Assembly (NCBI GenBank): GCA_965657335.1
Contig: CBFHOH010000013.1
Span: 1-64,000 of the forward strand
Direction of reading: 5' to 3'
Length of the DNA: 64,000 nucleotides
Source: UBA4582 sp965657335
Lineage (GTDB): Bacteria > Pseudomonadota > Gammaproteobacteria > Pseudomonadales > Azotimanducaceae
Shown here: one piece after another, positions 45,179-54,164 of the stretch
How the letters are laid out: each line of letters starts with the position of its first letter
Numbering within the stretch: the stretch's first letter is position 1
Position numbers and translations under genes: made by a program
The notes under the pieces: model-generated
Told to the model about the DNA's origin: nothing
Database searches by the model: none
The model's input: only the letters and a program-made list of their open reading frames with translations

Positions 45179-45259
45179 CAAAGATCTTCAATTCGCGAAA
45201 ATAAACACTCGGGTTTACATCCCGCTAAACAATAAAAACAACGAACCTGAATTTAATTA

Positions 45260-46186
45260 ATGAATCCCGCGACCGGTATGACCATTTACGTTATTGCGCT
45301 CTTGCCTCTGATTTATTTCGGCAACCCTGCCATTGCCCTGCTCGTGGGCATGGCCACGACACTCGGTCTCAACAAAACACTTATTGGCAACGCGCCTGCG
45401 CTTGGCAAGTACAGCCTGCAGGCAGCCATCGTGCTGCTTGGGCTAAAACTCAACATTGGCGATCTTTGGCGCATCAGCGCCAACTATACGCTAGCGATTT
45501 TTATTTATGTTGTCGCTGCCATCGCGATTGGTTTGCTGATAGGTAGATTGATGAGCGTCGAACGGAACAGCAGTCTGCTAATGGCATCCGGAACTGCTAT
45601 ATGCGGTGGTACGACGATTGCAACATTGTCTCCAATCATCAAAGCAAGGCCAGACCAAACAGGGGTCGCATTAGCCATAGTGTTCTTGCTTAATGCGATT
45701 GCCTTGTTCACATTTCCCCACATTGGTCATTGGCTGGAAATGACACAGGAGCAATTTGGTGTTTGGGTAGCGCTTGCAATACACGACACGAGTTCTGTCG
45801 TTGCCACTGCGCAAATTTATGGCGAAGAAGCTGCCGCTGTCGCCACCACCTTAAAACTGGGTAGAACGCTGTGGCTGATACCTCTCGTACTAATTATCAG
45901 CTTTCTAGAGCGTTCAGATGGAGCAAAGGTCAGGCTACCAGGCTTTATTCTCTTATTTTTACTCGCCTCAGTCGCTGGCTCAACCCTTCCGATGCCGGCT
46001 TTTGTCCCTGCCACAGCCGCTGCATTATCAAAAGCGCTGCTGGTGATAGCCCTATTTTTTATTGGTACAGAGATCACCCGCACCACAATTGGTAATTTGA
46101 AAGGAAAAGTGCTTATTCAGGCTTTAACACTTTGGGGCATTGTCGCGCCTGCGACACTGTTCATGGTCATCCACTTCATCAGTTAA
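45260..46186 (+). CDS. YeiH family putative sulfate exporter
   Basis: A 308-residue, ten-segment inner-membrane protein of the UPF0324/PF03601 family. Characteristic blocks are GLKLNIGDLWRIS near 68, SGTAICGGTTIATLSPIIKA near 110-128 and HDTSSVVATAQIYGEEA near 176. Members are annotated as putative sulfate exporters on the basis of linkage to taurine and other organosulfur catabolism (TauZ, SuyZ). That would fit a cell oxidising sulfite with SoxC, but the two loci are far apart here. Starts 81 bp after the aldo-keto reductase gene. Confidence 0.88.
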   Translation: MNPATGMTIYVIALLPLIYFGNPAIALLVGMATTLGLNKTLIGNAPALGKYSLQAAIVLLGLKLNIGDLWRISANYTLAIFIYVVAAIAIGLLIGRLMSVERNSSLLMASGTAICGGTTIATLSPIIKARPDQTGVALAIVFLLNAIALFTFPHIGHWLEMTQEQFGVWVALAIHDTSSVVATAQIYGEEAAAVATTLKLGRTLWLIPLVLIISFLERSDGAKVRLPGFILLFLLASVAGSTLPMPAFVPATAAALSKALLVIALFFIGTEITRTTIGNLKGKVLIQALTLWGIVAPATLFMVIHFIS

Positions 46187-46207
46187 TGTGAAGTCGATTA
46201 ATGTGAA
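46183..46207. repeat. Short direct repeat across the yeiH-like stop codon
   Basis: Two copies of TTAATGTGAA begin 15 bp apart (46183 and 46198), with the gene's TAA inside the first copy. Too short to call as an element; it could be a small duplication. Confidence 0.5.
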
Positions 46208-46280
46208 ATAGTGCATTCGAGTATAAGGTTAGGAAAAACAATTATTTCCTGATTCACCCGTGATTCGCTAACCTGCGCGC

Positions 46281-46394
46281 ATGAATAATGAACGTGGTAG
46301 ACCCAACGCCTTCAAAATCGATTTCGCCAGCATGGCTGCAATCGGTTTCTTTATGTTTTATGTCGCCGTCGGCGTATACGGCGCTATTACTTAG
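46281..46394 (+). CDS. Possible 37-residue single-span membrane peptide
   Basis: The frame opens at ATG 46281 and closes at TAG 46392-46394. It encodes a short basic N-terminus (MNNERGRPNAFKID) followed by one hydrophobic stretch with MAAIGFFMFYVAVGVYGA, the plan of a one-pass small membrane protein. It lies 94 bp after the YeiH gene and convergent with mazG. No strong ribosome-binding site is visible upstream, and nothing like it was recognised, so coding status is only suggested by composition. Confidence 0.35.
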   Translation: MNNERGRPNAFKIDFASMAAIGFFMFYVAVGVYGAIT

Positions 46395-46435
46395 TGCGCG
46401 TAAAGAGCAGCTAAACGTCGTTAAACACGCGTTAC

Positions 46436-46792
46436 TCACTTGTCCTCGTAATCGTCGTACTTTGTGGCATTTCCTTTTGCTAACGCCACCGGGTACTTTA
46501 TGCCGTTTTTTACCATCTTTGCTTTTGCGGCAGTTGGTATATCAATATTCAGTTGATCTGCAATCCTAAGCAGATACCATTGAACGTCTGCGATTTCATC
46601 GGCAACCTCGGATAACTTTTTAGCATTCAGATTTCTCGATTCTTCTTCTGTTAGCCATTGAAAATGTTCAACTAATTCTGATGCTTCCACACTCAGCGCC
46701 ATGGCTAAATTCTTCGGCGAATGAAAGGTTTCCCATTCCCGTTCTGCTGTAAAACTGTTAATAATTTTTGTGAGTTCGCGAAACTCCGACAT
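46436..46792 (-). CDS. MazG-like nucleotide pyrophosphohydrolase
   Basis: A 118-residue all-alpha NTP pyrophosphatase of the MazG/dCTPase group. The metal-binding acidic residues are in EASELVEHFQW (about 35-45) and DEIADVQWYLL (about 64-74), the typical EExxE...ExxD pattern. It likely hydrolyses non-canonical or excess dNTPs to the monophosphate as house-cleaning. ORF ends at the strand junction with the small plus-strand frame. Its exact nucleotide is not known; short forms like this include dCTP pyrophosphatase. Confidence 0.88.
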   Translation of the reverse strand: MSEFRELTKIINSFTAEREWETFHSPKNLAMALSVEASELVEHFQWLTEEESRNLNAKKLSEVADEIADVQWYLLRIADQLNIDIPTAAKAKMVKNGIKYPVALAKGNATKYDDYEDK

Positions 46793-46898
46793 ACTGACTC
46801 CAACAAATGAGACTAACTCTTGAACATGATTGTAGTGTCCTGATCATTCAGAAGCTAATATTCAGTATGCATTACTCGATTGCGAGGTGGGACTATTT

Positions 46899-47462
46899 AT
46901 GACAGTAAAAGCAGCACCAGAAATTTGCCCTTGGGTAAGCAGATTTGCTCCTTTAGTTCCCGCAGCTGGCACTGTATTGGACTTGGCTTGCGGAAATGGC
47001 AGGCATACACAATACTTCCTCAAAAAGGGTCATCCGGTAACTGCTCTCGACAAAGACACGACCGGCCTTTCAGCTTTTATTGATCATCCAAATTGTAAAA
47101 TCGTACCCTTTGATCTCGAAGCGCCGGATCTAATTGATAGGGAAAGTGGAACGATGACCTTTGATGCTCAGCTACCATTTTATGCGCAGCAATTCGACTG
47201 TATCGTTGTTGTTAACTATTTGTATCGGCCACTGTTACCTCTTTTATCACGCGCACTCAGCCCCGGCGGTATACTAATCTACCAGACATTCATGACGGGT
47301 AATGAAGTCTACGGTCGGCCGCGAAACCCCGACTTTTTACTCGCACCGGGGGAACTTTCTGGCACACTCAATGAGAGTCTAGAGCAAATAGACCGCTCCG
47401 AGGGTTACACTGAGCACCCCAAGCCGGCCGTTATTCAGCGCTATTGCGGTCGTAAATACTGA
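46899..47462 (+). CDS. Class I SAM-dependent methyltransferase (TehB-like)
   Basis: A 187-residue methyltransferase. The frame begins at a GTG (46887) but ATG 46899 has GAGGTGGGA just upstream and is used. Motif I is complete, TVLDLACGNGRHTQYFL, then the acidic loop ALDKDTTGL, FDCIVVVNYLYRPLLPLL and the strand GGILIYQTFMTGNE. The group resembles TehB-type small methyltransferases that act on tellurite or small thiols, but the substrate here is not known. It is co-directional and unlinked to its neighbours; the PhoH gene after it is convergent. Confidence 0.85.
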   Translation: MTVKAAPEICPWVSRFAPLVPAAGTVLDLACGNGRHTQYFLKKGHPVTALDKDTTGLSAFIDHPNCKIVPFDLEAPDLIDRESGTMTFDAQLPFYAQQFDCIVVVNYLYRPLLPLLSRALSPGGILIYQTFMTGNEVYGRPRNPDFLLAPGELSGTLNESLEQIDRSEGYTEHPKPAVIQRYCGRKY

Positions 47463-47566
47463 CCGCTATTTCTCTAGCAAACGTTTACCGCACGTCAGGC
47501 AGGGAACGGCCATGGATACCGTTATAGGTCACCATAGCCGCACCATTACTCACAAACAGCCTCGTA

Positions 47567-48379
47567 TCAATCTCCGCGAGACACCTCGTACCGGTCCATC
47601 AAGTCTCGTACCAGACCACTACGCACGATGTCATCACGAACGAATTTATGGACATGCACCCGCGGTAACCCGCGGACTCGGGACACCGCGTCAGCAAGCC
47701 CGTTAGGTCCACGGATATCGCTTTGCTCAACATCGCCATTCACCACAACCTGACAACCTTCACCGATGCGTGTCAAAAACATTTTCATCTGAGCGACCGA
47801 TGTGTTCTGGGCCTCATCCAGTATCACAAAAGTATCTTCCGAAAATGTCTTACCACGCATAAATGCCAGTGGCGCTGCGACGATTCGACCGTGACGCAGA
47901 TAGTAGTCTACCGCGCCACTGCCTAGCCGTTCGTTAAGCGTATCTCGAAAAGCTTCGATATAGACCGCAAACTTTTCGTTGACATCTCCGGGCAGAAAAC
48001 CAAGTTGCTCTCCTGCTTCAACAGCAGGTCGAGTCAGGATTATTCTTTCGACCCGACCAGCCTCCAATGCATCTGCGGCGATAGCTGCTGCACAGTAGCT
48101 TTTACCAGTCCCTGCGGGGCCGATTCCAAAGGTTAAACAGTTATTTTTTATCGCATTAATGTACTTCTTCTGTGAGCATGTTTTCGCTTCGAGAGGACGC
48201 TTGCATTTATTGGTGGTGTAGGCTGTTTCTACTGGGGGGGGCGACGAATGCAGCGTATAGATATCTGCACTCTGGTTCTTTGCTTGACGTTCTTTGCGGT
48301 TTACCGATTTCTTATTTTTCCTCCCTTCAAAATGTCTTTTACTGCGCTCTGAAAATTTGAATTGGGCTTTTTTCGACAT
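47567..48379 (-). CDS. PhoH family ATPase
   Basis: A 270-residue PhoH-family P-loop protein, with Walker A GPAGTGKS at 87-94 and Walker B FVILDEAQN, then an Arg/Thr-containing VVVNGDVEQSD block. The first 50 residues are strongly basic (KGRKNKKSVNRKERQ-like), suggesting nucleic-acid binding. Long PhoH2 forms carry an N-terminal PIN RNase; this one does not, so it is like the short PhoH (YbeZ) type. It is related to RNA metabolism or stress, probably with ATPase activity; no ybeY or lnt partner adjoins. ORF convergent with the preceding methyltransferase. Confidence 0.92.
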   Translation of the reverse strand: MSKKAQFKFSERSKRHFEGRKNKKSVNRKERQAKNQSADIYTLHSSPPPVETAYTTNKCKRPLEAKTCSQKKYINAIKNNCLTFGIGPAGTGKSYCAAAIAADALEAGRVERIILTRPAVEAGEQLGFLPGDVNEKFAVYIEAFRDTLNERLGSGAVDYYLRHGRIVAAPLAFMRGKTFSEDTFVILDEAQNTSVAQMKMFLTRIGEGCQVVVNGDVEQSDIRGPNGLADAVSRVRGLPRVHVHKFVRDDIVRSGLVRDLMDRYEVSRGD

Positions 48380-48623
48380 AGTTAACGCTTACCTGCTTTG
48401 ATGAATAAAAGGGGTCTTGTTATCTATTGTTGGTCGTTCACCAACTATTTTATGTGGCAGCTTTCCTGCCTTCTCCTTTTGTCAGGTGATCAAACTTATG
48501 TTTCTGAATTACGCTTTGCAACGCCAACTTAATATCAACGCTCAATTCTTATTGTGCCATTATAGAATATTCAAGCAAGTAAAATTGCATCAATAGTTGA
48601 TAAATATTTTCTCTGCCCTTAAG

Positions 48624-48657
48624 CTGGGGTCAGGTTTGAATACCTAACCCCCTTCAG
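48624..48657. repeat. REP-like palindrome GGGGTCAGGT...ACCTAACCCC
   Basis: Arms GGGGTCAGGT and ACCTAACCCC (one mismatched pair) surround the loop TTGAAT. The left arm and following bases resemble the palindromes that often flank REP-associated tyrosine transposases in gammaproteobacteria. No T-run follows on either strand, so it is not a terminator. No transposase gene is in the window. Position: just past the stop of the RidA gene. Confidence 0.5.
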
Positions 48658-48664
48658 CGTATGG

Positions 48665-49018
48665 TTAATCCACGCTGGCCGTCACTGCTATCTCAACATC
48701 AAACTTGGGAGAAGCCAGTTTCGATTCAACACAGGCGCGAGTGGGTGGCGCGTCTTTATCTACCCATGCATCCCACACCTCATTCATCTGACTAAACAGC
48801 TGCATGTCTGACAACCAGATCGTCGCCGTTAGAAGTTTTGACTTATCAGTGCCCGCCTCAGCCAACAGACCGTCAATACTGTTCAGCACATCTTTAGTTT
48901 GCGTCACGGCGTCTTCACCAGCAGCATTTTGTGCTACCTGCCCGGCCGTTGTTACAACACCGTTGTGTACGACGGCCTGAGACATTCGTGGGCCAGGTTT
49001 AATTCTCTTGATAGACAT
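48665..49018 (-). CDS. RidA family protein (reactive-intermediate deaminase)
   Basis: A 117-residue homotrimeric RidA/YjgF-fold protein. The start is taken at 49018, where AAGGAG lies 6 nt upstream. RidA proteins hydrolyse 2-aminoacrylate and other enamine/imine intermediates. The segment PPTRACVESKLASPKFDVEI holds the characteristic Arg, with GQVAQNAAGEDAVTQTKDVL before it. The substrate-contacting Arg is kept, supporting activity. It is one of the more divergent Rid subfamilies, as the N-terminus differs from E. coli RidA. Not linked to a specific pathway here. Confidence 0.9.
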   Translation of the reverse strand: MSIKRIKPGPRMSQAVVHNGVVTTAGQVAQNAAGEDAVTQTKDVLNSIDGLLAEAGTDKSKLLTATIWLSDMQLFSQMNEVWDAWVDKDAPPTRACVESKLASPKFDVEIAVTASVD

Positions 49019-49248
49019 TAATTTCTCCTTTGTGTTCATATTAATCGTGTAATCGCTTTTATTGCTGATCAGGCAGGCTAGCTTAAAAAGTATCTTTCAC
49101 TTTTTTACCCGCCACCATTTTGACTTCAAACTTCAATGCAGAACGAAAGAGCACTAGGCACAAGGCGATAAGAAGCTAATTATCGGCTCGCCTGCGTAAT
49201 CAGTGAAAAAGATCTTCGTTTGGTCGGTCAAATCATCATCTCACAGGT

Positions 49249-49283
49249 AAAAAAAAAGCGCGACGATTGCTATCGCCGCGCTT
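49249..49283 (-). terminator. Terminator of the UrcA-like gene
   Basis: Read leftward, AAGCGCG / CGCGCTT pair around a loop containing a further CGA/TCG pair, followed by nine T residues. It lies 34 bp after the stop of the UrcA-like gene. Confidence 0.93.
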
Positions 49284-49316
49284 CTTTTCTGACCTCCGGA
49301 ATGGAGATTTTGTCGT

Positions 49317-49616
49317 TTAAGACTTACCTAGCGTTTTTAGACCAGCTTTCGCCATTGCCGACGCGACAGCATCATCGTAACAAGCACGATTCTTCATTAC
49401 TTGCGTCAGCGAGCCAGCATCTGTTCGATGCGTCGTACCACAAACCATTTTTGCCGCTCTCTTGATTTTCGCCACTTGGAGCGATGAATCTTTTACTGAG
49501 CTCGTTACAGACTTCTGCAGGGGCACCCGAACCGTTTCTGTATTCACAACAGATGCGCCTGCAGTCATGGCAAAACTTGTCGTCAGCGCTACGGCAATAA
49601 TTGTCTTCTTTATCAT
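49317..49616 (-). CDS. UrcA family small exported protein
   Basis: A 99-residue protein with a Sec signal peptide (cleavage near TAGAS). The mature part has the UrcA pattern: a helix with KIKRAAKMVCGTTHRTD, then a Cys in NRACYDDAVASAMAKAG, so two cysteines could pair in the periplasm. UrcA proteins are common, short and of unknown function. It has its own terminator at 49249-49283 and a TATAAT-like -10 on the minus strand at 49679-49684, so it looks monocistronic. Assignment is moderately sure. Confidence 0.78.
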   Translation of the reverse strand: MIKKTIIAVALTTSFAMTAGASVVNTETVRVPLQKSVTSSVKDSSLQVAKIKRAAKMVCGTTHRTDAGSLTQVMKNRACYDDAVASAMAKAGLKTLGKS

Positions 49617-49881
49617 CTCAATTTCCTTATATATGTTAGCAGGCCCACATCCATTATGGTTCTGAACGCCTGAGGGTCATTATATAAGCAGAGGCAGGAG
49701 AAAGTTTTGGTTATGAGATGAGCCGAGAATCTGCAGCGACTAATCTGTAAGTTGAGCTTTTGACGGGATAAGCGCCAGAAAAATTTCGGACGCAAAGGTG
49801 TATTCGCGTTTCTTGATACTCAGTATCAACAGCGAGCGTATGATGCCCATCAGCATCCGAACTTTAGTTTTTGTCAACCGA

Positions 49882-50823
49882 CTAGAATTTGATTTCGATG
49901 CCCAACGATAGTACATCAGAGTGATCACCGCGGTCGTAATCCCAGTAATACAGATACACTTTTGACTTTTTGTCAAAGTTATAATGCAGGCCTACATTGG
50001 TGCTGGCAAGGTCCGCGGCAACAATGTCTGACTGACCGTGTTGTACCATCGCGGTAATATCGCCTATTTTATAACTGACGCTCGCCAGATAACCCGTTTC
50101 GGCCTCTGTCGCATCCAACAACTCGGAGCTTTGCAAAAGGAACCCAAGTTTCCAGCGACCTATTTTGTAATGCACATTGCCGCGATATGAATCATAGACC
50201 TTGGTTTTAGCAACCGATCGATCGTTCTTTCGCATGTCCGCGTCAACAGAAAAACCCAGACTTAAATTACTACTGGAGTAAGTGACGGCCAATGATTTAC
50301 TACTACCAAAATCATTGTCTCCCGGTATCAGCATAGCCTGCACGGCCCAACCATTGAGCTTCTCTGAATGAAACGCCCAACTATCTTTTGCTCGAACTTC
50401 TCCCACAACAAGATTCTTCACGTCTCCGGCCTGATCGTTGAACAAATCAACCTTACCGAGAGCACGCTTGAAAGGGGTATCGTGCGCACCGAATATAAAC
50501 TTACCAATTTGGGTTGATAGTCCAACAAAAGAGTTTCGGGTGCTGAGCAAGCTATCTCTGTTGGTACCGCCGTGTGCGACATCTACCTCCTGCTCAACCT
50601 GATAGACGATGGCAAGTGATTCAGAGAACGCATACTTGCCTTTTAGACCCAACCGAGAAACATAACTCGTCCAGTCATCGTCCGAAGGATCATTAAAATC
50701 GTAACTCACATTAAGTTCACCATAAAAATCTGCTTCAATTTCTTGCGCAGAGATCGTTGATGAAAGACTGCTCACTAGTAGGCCGACGAGAAATATTATC
50801 GAAATTTCTATTGTTTTTGACAT
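49882..50823 (-). CDS. General-type outer-membrane porin
   Basis: A 313-residue Gram-negative porin. The start is set at 50823, which has GAGGGCG nearby; 50835 is four codons longer. A signal peptide ends near STISAQE, then the mature N-terminal strand begins IEADFYGELNVSYDF; the 16-stranded-type alternation and the loop-3 region with RNSFVGLSTQIGKFIFGAHD follow, and the last strand ends in Phe (IEIKF), the BAM-recognition signature. Substrate not known. Porins of this plan let small hydrophilic solutes cross the outer membrane. Confidence 0.88.
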   Translation of the reverse strand: MSKTIEISIIFLVGLLVSSLSSTISAQEIEADFYGELNVSYDFNDPSDDDWTSYVSRLGLKGKYAFSESLAIVYQVEQEVDVAHGGTNRDSLLSTRNSFVGLSTQIGKFIFGAHDTPFKRALGKVDLFNDQAGDVKNLVVGEVRAKDSWAFHSEKLNGWAVQAMLIPGDNDFGSSKSLAVTYSSSNLSLGFSVDADMRKNDRSVAKTKVYDSYRGNVHYKIGRWKLGFLLQSSELLDATEAETGYLASVSYKIGDITAMVQHGQSDIVAADLASTNVGLHYNFDKKSKVYLYYWDYDRGDHSDVLSLGIEIKF

Positions 50824-51052
50824 AAGCGCCCTCATCCAGACACCGTAAAAGTTAGAAAATCAGAGCTTACACATGGAATGTTAAGAAAAATTAAAGAAGC
50901 AATATTACCAGGCGATTACATTCAAAATTTTCGCCGGCGTGTTATTCGTCGTTTGGCCAGCAATAAATGACGATGCCAAGACGCCACATCATTGCAGCGA
51001 AAACATTGGCACTAATTCAAACTGCTAGGCGATGTTACTGTATGCAACAGTT

Positions 51053-51961
51053 TTAAGATAAAAATTCGATCACCTGCGCCAAACGTTCAGTCGATCGGAT
51101 CGCTTGTTGGTATGCAGGATGAAGATTTCTGACAATAATATCGGTATAACCTAGCGAGCCAAATTCGGCAAATTGCATCGCGACAGATTCAGCATCTCCG
51201 ATAACTAATGCTTCCGGGTTAAATCCCCTGTAACCACGGGAAGCGATCTGCTTTTTCAAAGCGTCCGCTTCAGCTGCCGACCCTGCAACATAAACATCCC
51301 TTCTAATCGCGATAGTCTCGGGCACTGTTTTTTGATGGATTGATCGTGCGGCTTGATAAACTGCCATTTGCCTATCGGCCTCTGCAAACAACAGACCTGG
51401 TCCTGCGAGCCAGACATCACCTATTCTAGCGGCGCGATTAATCGCCACATCGGCCGAAGCACCTATCCAGACCTCTATCTTCTGAGGCGGTGTAGGCGAT
51501 ATTTGGGCATTTTCCAGCTTCCAATGGTCATCAAGAGACACCTTCTCACCTGCCCAAAGTGCTTGCATCACTTCGAGCGACTGCTCAAATGCTTTAGCGC
51601 GGTATTTTTGTTCCGTTCCCATCGCCTTGAACGCTGCTTCGCCATATCCGAGACCGCATTGCATAATGAATTTACCGCTGGTGATGCAGGCCAGCGTGGC
51701 AATTTGTTCTGCCGCTAGCACCGGATGCCACATTGGTAACAGAAATAACGCGCCCACATCGCGATGGTCCCACTCGGCCATCATTCGAGCAATCATGGGC
51801 ACATTTTGGTAATAAGGATGACTAACAGCATGGTGATCCCCGACAAACAGAGAGCTCAGGCCCGCACCAGCAGCCGCACTCGAGCGAGCCAACATCTGTC
51901 TTGGGCCTTCTCGAAAGTCCTCATCAACAAAGGCGCTGGTAATCGATATACCGACCTTCAC
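51053..51961 (-). CDS. LLM-class flavin-dependent oxidoreductase
   Basis: A 302-residue protein of the luciferase-like monooxygenase fold. GTG start, with a GAGAGG upstream. The N-terminus VGISITSAFVDEDF, then GLSSLFVGDHHAVSHPYY and the long segment CLGYGEAAFKAMG... carry the family features; cofactor (FMN or F420) cannot be told. Substrate unknown. It lies 36 bp downstream of a crotonase gene and with it and a CoA-transferase gene forms a leftward unit, so it may be a monooxygenase acting on the same substrate. Confidence 0.85.
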   Translation of the reverse strand: MKVGISITSAFVDEDFREGPRQMLARSSAAAGAGLSSLFVGDHHAVSHPYYQNVPMIARMMAEWDHRDVGALFLLPMWHPVLAAEQIATLACITSGKFIMQCGLGYGEAAFKAMGTEQKYRAKAFEQSLEVMQALWAGEKVSLDDHWKLENAQISPTPPQKIEVWIGASADVAINRAARIGDVWLAGPGLLFAEADRQMAVYQAARSIHQKTVPETIAIRRDVYVAGSAAEADALKKQIASRGYRGFNPEALVIGDAESVAMQFAEFGSLGYTDIIVRNLHPAYQQAIRSTERLAQVIEFLS

Positions 51962-51997
51962 TGTGCACGGCCTCTCATTGTAAGCGAGCTCATCTTG

Positions 51998-52801
51998 CTA
52001 CTTGCCCTGAAAGGCTGGCGAGCGTTTTTCCGCAAACGCTTTTCTGCCTTCCTTGTAGTCCTCGCTATCGAAGCAGGCATCCACTAAGTGCGCCACCTCC
52101 CGCGAAGCCTCAGTCATGGAATATTTTTCAAACGCATCGACCGCTGCCTTCGCGGCAAAAACTGTTAGCGGCGCATTCGCAGCGATTAACCTCGCATAGT
52201 CCGTTACTGCTTGCTCCAGTTCAGACTCCTCCACAACAAAGTTTATCAAACCAATCGACTGCGCCTCTTCAGCTTTCATAAAGCGCGCCGTAAACATGAT
52301 ATCCCTTGCAACGGAGGGCCCAACCAGTCGCGCCAGCTTGGCCAGCCCAGGATACTCATAACCAAGCCCAAGTTTCGCGGCAGGAATGCCAAAAGTCGAT
52401 TCAGGCGTTGCAAAGCGTACATCCGCATTCAGCGCCGTTGCTAACCCTCCACCAATACAAAACCCATGAATCATGCCGATCAAAGGCTTGCTGAATTTCG
52501 CTAGCCATGCATTACCCCTGGCTGCAATCTCCTCATAATTTCGGCGTTGCTCGGCATTACTTCGATGCTGATCAAATTCTGAAATGTCAGCGCCTGATGC
52601 GAAAGCCTTACCTCCAGCACCTGTCATGATCACAACCCGAACTTGAGGATCAGCGTCATAGGCTTCAAGGACGTCTCCGATGCCCTGCCACATTTCCAGA
52701 CATATGGCATTGCGCCGCTCAGGCTGATTAAACGTCAGCCAGCCAATCCCGTCTTTGATTTCAGCCAGGATTTTGTTTGTTTTTAACTCCAGGTTACTCA
52801 T
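51998..52801 (-). CDS. Enoyl-CoA hydratase/isomerase family protein
   Basis: A 267-residue crotonase-fold protein. Oxyanion elements GAGGKAFASGADISEF and IHGFCIGGGLATALNADVRF are present. The usual second catalytic Glu region reads STFGIPAAKLGLGYEYPG, so one of the two glutamates of a true hydratase may be replaced. It sits between an LLM oxidoreductase gene and a class III CoA-transferase gene, consistent with CoA-dependent degradation of a carboxylic acid. Reaction not assigned. Confidence 0.87.
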   Translation of the reverse strand: MSNLELKTNKILAEIKDGIGWLTFNQPERRNAICLEMWQGIGDVLEAYDADPQVRVVIMTGAGGKAFASGADISEFDQHRSNAEQRRNYEEIAARGNAWLAKFSKPLIGMIHGFCIGGGLATALNADVRFATPESTFGIPAAKLGLGYEYPGLAKLARLVGPSVARDIMFTARFMKAEEAQSIGLINFVVEESELEQAVTDYARLIAANAPLTVFAAKAAVDAFEKYSMTEASREVAHLVDACFDSEDYKEGRKAFAEKRSPAFQGK

Positions 52802-52871
52802 CTGGTTATCTTTGCCTCATGTTTTTAACATCTTGTTCACGATTTTATCGGGATCTATGATTACGTTTGTT

Positions 52872-54095
52872 TCAAGCTGGCGCCGCTGAATTGTTTTGCA
52901 CTACGCCAGATTCAATCAATTCGGTGACCGTTTGCTCATCAAGCCCGAATTCCCGGAGAATTTCCACTGTATGCTGTCCGGGTCCCGGCCCTGCTCGATG
53001 AAACTGGTCAGATTCCGGGAACAGAGATAAATTGATCGGCGTCCGGACAAGGTCTATTTGACCCAGTATTTCATGCTCTGCAGGTTTCACCATTTTGAGA
53101 TGCTTCACCTGCTTGTCTTCGAACGCCTCACTTATCTTGTTTATCGGACCACAGGGCACGCCAACAGCATTAAGTTTTTCAACTAACTCTGCCATCGTGA
53201 AGTTTTGGCACAGATTATTCACCTCACGATTCAGGTTTTTTCTGTTTTCAAATCTTGCCCGCCCACTGTCAAAAAGCGGGTTATCGAGTAATTTCTGAGC
53301 ATCCAGCGTTTGACAAAAATTACGCCACATCTTCCCGCTACTGGCAGCTAGATTCACAAATCCGTCTTTCGCAGAGTACATACCCATGGGCGCAAGGGTT
53401 GGGTGAAAATTACCTTCCTGCTCCGCAATCTCACCATCCATGGTGTATCTTGAACCTTGAAAATCTATCTTGCTCATCATCGCTTCGAGCAAAGAAGTAT
53501 GAACCCATTGCCCTTCTCCAGTTTTCATTTTGTGCAACAGCGCCAGCAAAATTCCCTGACCAAGAAACATGCCAGCACTGGTATCGGAGACCGCGATGCC
53601 TGCGCGCATGGGTCCGCCGCCCGGAGCGCCTGTTACAGACATAAGCCCGCTAGCGCCCTGAACTATTTGGTCGACACCGGGGCGATGCTGATAGGGCCCT
53701 GTTTGACCAAAACCCGAGATACTCGCAAGGATGATACCGGGGTTTTCTTTTCGTAAATCCTCGTACTCTATACCAAGGCGTTGTTTGACATCGCTGCGAA
53801 AGTTTTCAACCACAATATCGGCGCCGGCCACCATGCGCTTGAACAGCTTTGCCCCTTCCGAATGTTTCAGATCAAGCACCAGCCCACGCTTGTTACGGTG
53901 TAAATTTTGTTGGTCAGAACCTTCATGGGCTCCGGAGAGTGAGTTATTTGATCCACTGACAACAGGCGGCTCAATACGAATGACGTCGGCACCCCAATCC
54001 GCTAACAGGCGAACTGCCGTCGGCCCGGCTCGAGCGATAGTGAGATCTAGTACCCGATAACCTACCAGTGGCTTTTCCTTTGCAGTATCGATCAT
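52872..54095 (-). CDS. CaiB/BaiF family (class III) CoA-transferase
   Basis: A 407-residue class III CoA-transferase. Family blocks: RVLDLTIARAGPTAVRLLADW at the N-terminus, DIVVENFRSDVKQRLGI, and the catalytic Asp171 in GIAVSDTSAG. Such enzymes move CoA between carboxylic acids without free CoA esters of ATP. It is the first gene of the leftward trio with a crotonase and LLM oxidoreductase and would activate the substrate for those. Substrate unknown. Confidence 0.92.
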   Translation of the reverse strand: MIDTAKEKPLVGYRVLDLTIARAGPTAVRLLADWGADVIRIEPPVVSGSNNSLSGAHEGSDQQNLHRNKRGLVLDLKHSEGAKLFKRMVAGADIVVENFRSDVKQRLGIEYEDLRKENPGIILASISGFGQTGPYQHRPGVDQIVQGASGLMSVTGAPGGGPMRAGIAVSDTSAGMFLGQGILLALLHKMKTGEGQWVHTSLLEAMMSKIDFQGSRYTMDGEIAEQEGNFHPTLAPMGMYSAKDGFVNLAASSGKMWRNFCQTLDAQKLLDNPLFDSGRARFENRKNLNREVNNLCQNFTMAELVEKLNAVGVPCGPINKISEAFEDKQVKHLKMVKPAEHEILGQIDLVRTPINLSLFPESDQFHRAGPGPGQHTVEILREFGLDEQTVTELIESGVVQNNSAAPA

Positions 54096-54164
54096 CGCTT
54101 TTCTTCATCCTGAAATTTGTTAATGATTTTATCAAACATCAATCCGACATTACCGTTAAAACCT

